From Cololabis saira (lineage: Eukaryota > Chordata > Actinopteri > Beloniformes > Belonidae), in NCBI RefSeq assembly GCF_033807715.1, contig NC_084597.1, forward strand, positions 5,474,666-5,538,665: a DNA stretch of 64,000 nucleotides, read 5' to 3'. The notes under the pieces are model-generated. The model searched no databases. It was not told where the DNA came from and saw nothing but the letters and a program-made list of their open reading frames with translations. The translations under genes were made by a program, and so were the position numbers. Shown piece after piece: positions 60,753 to 64,000 of this stretch (positions are counted from its first letter, which is position 1; each line of letters opens with the position of its first letter).

Positions 60753-61108
60753 CTCATTCATTTATTAACACTATAATCTCACGTAGATAAATTTGCTATT
60801 ATTCTTTGCTGGTATAATGTTGCTGGAATATTTAAGAAATGCTGGGAAATTAAAAATATTTCAGTTTTTTATGTTCAACAAATGTTTTCTACCTTGTAAT
60901 TTTGTAAAAGATTTTTTTCTTTTAAAAGCATGCCTAAATGAAATGTATTTGATTCATGCAATGGTGAAAAAATTGGCAAAATAAATGAAAAACTGCTGAA
61001 GAACCATGTTCTCTATTGTTCGGTATTCGGCCAAGTGTTTATTATTATTTTCGGTTTCGGTTTCGGCCACAAATTTTCATTTCGGTGCATCACTAGTTTC
61101 CATATATT

Positions 61109-61359
61109 CTTATATATATTCTTACATACAGTACCGTTGTTATGCCGACGACACTCAGCTATATGTTCCATTAAGAGCCACCGATCAGAGCAGTTTCACC
61201 CAACTCACCGCCTGTCTTTCCGACATCAATTCCTGGACATCCCAAAACTTTCTCAAATTAAACGATGATGAAACAGAAATTATTTTATTTGCCACTCCCA
61301 AATCCTCCAGCCAGATCTGCCAATCTCGGAACCCTCTCACACTACATCAAACCAACTGC
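61109..61359 (+). pseudogene. L2/CR1-type LINE reverse transcriptase fragment
   Basis: Reads IQYRCYADDTQLYVPLRATD, then SSFTQLTACLSDINSWTSQN, then FLKLNDDETEIILFATPKSS. The catalytic YADD and the WxxxNxLKLNxxKTEIILF block are hallmarks of L2/CR1-type LINE RTs. Flanking RT motifs are absent, and the fragment ends at a stop at 61360 where repeat Y copy 5 begins. It starts right after the hAT duplication. Confidence 0.82.
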
Positions 61360-61364
61360 TAGGA

Positions 61365-61508
61365 ATTTGTTGTGTCGTGGGTGGTGTCATCCGCTAAATA
61401 TCCAGTCCTGAAGAATCTACATCAAGTCATACAAGCTTCCACTGCAGCCTGAACGTGGACAAGGGTGCGAGGGCCCGTTCATCGCTGCTTGCAGCTTTAA
61501 TTATTGTT
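61365..61508 (-). repeat. dispersed family Y, copy 5 (5' end)
   Basis: On the minus strand it starts with TTAAAGCTGCAAGCAGCGAT, GAACGGGCCCTCGCACCC and CAGGCTGCAGTGG, matching the proximal end of Y. The rest is missing. Confidence 0.65.
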
Positions 61509-61688
61509 ATTATATGAACCCCTGAAAATCCTCATCCTTCTGAGATACATCAGTTTTGATTAAATATTTTGTAAAGCAGGCATAATTTCTACTTCTCAGG
61601 TCTTGATGTTAACCCAGATAGAAAAAGGTGTTAATCCAATGTTCAATTATGGTCAAAAAGGTTGATTTTTGGTTAAGTTTTGATTAAT
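61509..61688. other. no gene seen
   Basis: Short spacer. Confidence 0.5.
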
Positions 61689-62022
61689 GATAAGCCCTGA
61701 ATGCAGGCATTGTGGCATAGAATTGTCAAATTGGTCTGATTCACCGCACGAATCGGCACAGATTACTTTTGTAATACTGTATTTGACCCGGTCTTGTACG
61801 TTTTGACCGTATAGAAACGTAATTCTTGCCATTGTAAAAATGAGATGTACCTGCTGGATCTACTGCCCTTACCTTTGAACAACTTGTGCTTTTTATTATT
61901 TTACCTCTTTTCTAATCATTGTTTCATTTTATGTGTTATTTACTGTTTAATTGTGTCTTGCTGCTTTTAATGTTGATGTAAAGCACTTTGAATTACCTTG
62001 TGTTGAATTGTGCTATACAGCA
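61689..62022 (+). repeat. composite SINE-like/LINE-tail repeat, copy 2
   Basis: The block TAAGCCCTGAATGCAGGCAT to ATTCTTGCCATTGTAAAAAT is joined, as in copy 1, to the LINE tail with CTACTGCCCTTACCTTTGAA, TTTAATGTTGATGTAAAGCA and GAATTGTGCTATACAG. Confidence 0.6.
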
Positions 62023-62659
62023 ACATCCAATCAATGCTGAATCAACGTATTCTGTTTGTTGCCGGCTTCAACATGGATTCAATGTTTGAATCATTGATTC
62101 GCTCATGTTTTATCTATCTGGGAACAGTTTGGGGCAAAAATGGAGACAGGAGAATGTAAAGGAGAGATCTAAAGGGAGCAGCTGTTAGCTCTGCTGATGA
62201 TGTGTGGACCTCAGCGAGCTTCGGTGCACATCTGGCTTTCACCTGCCATTTTGGGAATGAAAGTAAGCATGAAATGGCCAGAGTTCCCCTGAGTGTTGCT
62301 CAATTTCCAGAGACTCACGCAGCTCAAAGCGTAGCTGGAGTAAAGGCATCCCTCCTGATGGAGGGAGGCGTTGCAGAGTCACACGTATAGCGACAGATGC
62401 TGTTGCCAACATGAAGCCCTGTGTTGTGGAAACTAACTACAACACGGCATACAGTATGTATTGCACCCAGTATCAACCTATATAAAGAGAAATAAGGATA
62501 ACGAGAAAATTTCAGGAAATTTTGATATGGGCCGTACTGCCCAGTCGTCCCCTCTTGCTGCTTTGGTTTGGGGCTGTAGTGGTTGTGTTCGGGGTGGTTC
62601 TATGTCAGTTTGAGGTGTTTACAGTTGTATTGCATTAATTCCTGTGCTCCCACTAGTTA
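62023..62659. other. no gene seen
   Basis: No recognised feature. Confidence 0.5.
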
Positions 62660-63345
62660 ATAATGGGGCGCGCTTTTTGGCGTCTAGCGTCCCCACGGTA
62701 ACGCTTTTGACTGAGAAAAGTAATCCCCATCGAGGCACGATGGAGACGCATCTAACGATGTATGCCGTGCATGGGTGCACATTCCGGTTCAGGCTACGTT
62801 AACGGATAGGTTTTCTTTTCACCATGGTAAAAAACCCCATCCGAATGAATGGGGCCACTTGGCATGGATTTTGACATAAAATGTCCTTAAATCACAGCTT
62901 CATGAAATTTGAATATGTTGAAGTCCACAGCGTGCCGAGTCTGGGAACCTTTCTACAATGCCTCTACGATAATCTGTTGCCTAGCAACAAGCATCCAAAG
63001 TCAAATATAAATAAAAAAAAAAAAAAAGTTAAATATCGCAAAAACTGTAATACTTGGCATAATGAGCTTGTACGGTCCTTTAGTGCCAATTGGGTCGAGT
63101 GTTTGAAAGTTTGAACGATGTCTCTACGATAAAGTTCGGCCGAGCAATAAGCGTCCGAATTTTCGCCTTTTTCTTTGCTTTTTGGCATATAGCATTGCCA
63201 CGGTAACACCTTTGACTGAGAAACGTAAGGCCCATTGAGGCACGATGGAGACGCATCCAACGATGTATGCCATGCATGGGTGCACGTTGCGGTTCTGGCC
63301 GTATTAACGGACAAAAAAAGAGTGCCGAATAATAATAATAAGAAG
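62660..63345 (+). repeat. family Y-related repeat, two modules
   Basis: Two related modules (62665-62810 and 63175-63315) share CGTTTTGGCGTCTAGC-like starts, CACGGTAACGCTTTTGACTG, CGATGGAGACGCATC and GTGCACATTCCGGTTC with Y copies 2 and 4, but are more diverged. The right end runs into an AATAATAATAAGAAG stretch. Confidence 0.55.
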
Positions 63346-63584
63346 AAGAAAAGGGAAACCTTTTCTGTATACTAATATATCGCCTTCATTTTTCAGGTTT
63401 TTCCGGCCGTGTTTTATTTTTGGGGGATTTTTATTCTCCACATTAGAGCGGGGTCATGCTGTACACCCGCTGGTGCGCAGTGGGAATTTTGAGACTTTAG
63501 CTTGTCAGCAAAATGCTAGCAACATTGCCCTTTGGGCCATTCTGGACGATTGTAATATGGCCATGCCACTACTTGGCATGCCCA

Positions 63585-63990
63585 TAATAATAATGTTCAA
63601 AGCAAGAAATAATGCACTGCCTGAAAACATTCAAAAAATGTTTCAAGATAAAGAAGGAAAATATCATCTAAGAGGAAAACTACATTTTAACAACTTGTGT
63701 ATGTACTACAGTACAGTAAAAAGCATGTGCATATCAGTCTGTGGAGGAACCTTGTGGAATGGTCTTGATGAAGAAATCAAACAAACTAACTCTATACAGT
63801 TTAAAAACACATACAAGAAAACAATTCTTGACAAATATAAAAATAGGGACCTCTAAAAAACTAAATTTACCTTCTGTATGTATTTCTTTGATTATTATTC
63901 TGTTCCTTATGTGATGCATCATACATGATACAAATGTAACTCCCTGCATTCATGGCTGGTCCTGGATCATCAAAGAAGTGACTGGAAATT
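63585..63990 (+). pseudogene. LINE 3' end (RT-ORF C-terminus plus 3' UTR), copy 3
   Basis: The frame reads IIMFKARNNALPENIQKMFQ, then EGKYHLRGKLHFNN, TVKSMCISVCGGTLWNGLDE and IQFKNTYKKTILDKYKNRDL, with a stop at 63856. It is the same LINE C-terminal tail as at 21600, and better preserved. The upstream RT domain is absent. The 3' UTR continues toward the window end. Confidence 0.78.
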
Positions 63991-64000
63991 AAATGTTTGA

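Larger units (their letters stand above)
53631..60801 (+). mobile_element. RTE-like LINE 'RTE-A', split by RTE-B
   Basis: Flanked by an exact 12-bp duplication TTCTTTGCTGGT (53619-53630 and 60802-60813). Without RTE-B and one copy of its duplication the element is about 3.83 kb, which is a full-length size for RTE-type LINEs. It has a roughly 690-bp 5' region, one ORF for endonuclease and reverse transcriptase, and a short 3' UTR of about 50 bp. It landed inside the hAT at 52825-61095, only 22 bp from the SINE-like insert's duplication. Clade by motif impression: RTE or close. Confidence 0.88.
52825..61095. mobile_element. hAT element hosting nested LINEs, 8-bp target duplication
   Basis: The termini TAGTGATGCACCGA (52825-52838) and TCGGTGCATCACTA (61082-61095) are perfect inverted repeats. 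They are flanked by an exact duplication GTTTCCAT (52817-52824 and 61096-61103). Subterminal TTCGGTAACCGAAATTGTTC and ATTTTCGGTTTCGGTTTCGG also mirror each other. Subtracting the SINE-like and RTE-A insertions leaves about 0.88 kb, so the original was a non-autonomous hAT. It carries only a broken BED zinc-finger fragment. hAT assignment: 8-bp duplication plus BED domain. Confidence 0.92.

Overview
The window looks like non-coding, transposon-saturated DNA from a ray-finned (teleost) fish. The reasons are the low coding density, abundant (CA)n, (CTTT)n and (CCTT)n arrays, fish-type LINE 3' tails, RTE-like LINEs, Ty3/Gypsy pieces and a very high load of small hAT-type elements. I found no host gene I can name. 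Two short stretches (20077-20153 and 52512-52584) have splice-like edges and could be exons, with low confidence. Most long reading frames are translated microsatellites or minisatellites.

Layout. 0-9 kb: LTR-like fragment, LINE tail, hAT family X (copies A and B), a Tigger/pogo-like transposase remnant, a hAT-like element, a Ty3/Gypsy reverse transcriptase remnant and a hAT MITE. 9-10 kb: a long-TIR element built of AATAAAGTCGTAATATTATGAG-like units. 11.3-14.7 kb: one minus-strand copy of dispersed family Y split by a complete small LTR retrotransposon (11418-13665, two LTRs, 5-bp target duplication, proline-rich ORF) and by a TIR element (14001-14588). 16-31 kb: further Y, W, Z and M repeats, two minisatellites, LINE 3' ends, and a TTAA-flanked element with a 12-copy 50-bp array. 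31-43 kb: a run of hAT insertions with readable 8-bp duplications, plus an integrase-like remnant bracketed by GTGCACACG-type repeats. 44.2-44.7 kb: 500-base assembly gap. 46-52 kb: TIR elements, a 222-bp tandem duplication, and a Y copy split by X copy E.

The most informative region is 52825-61095, a readable nest. A short hAT element (8-bp duplication GTTTCCAT) carries a broken BED zinc-finger fragment. It received a SINE-like insertion (16-bp duplication) and a near full-length plus-strand RTE-like LINE (RTE-A, 12-bp duplication). RTE-A was then split inside its reverse-transcriptase ORF by a minus-strand RTE-like LINE (RTE-B, 12-bp duplication) that still has a 972-codon endonuclease plus reverse-transcriptase ORF.

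These elements do not form a pathway. The intact-looking enzymes (RTE-B; RTE-A apart from one stop and the insertion) are the kind that could mobilise LINE and SINE tails in trans. The hAT, TIR and small LTR elements are all non-autonomous here. Family names X, Y, Z, W, M, Q, P and H are my own labels for repeats seen more than once in this window; I did not search any database.
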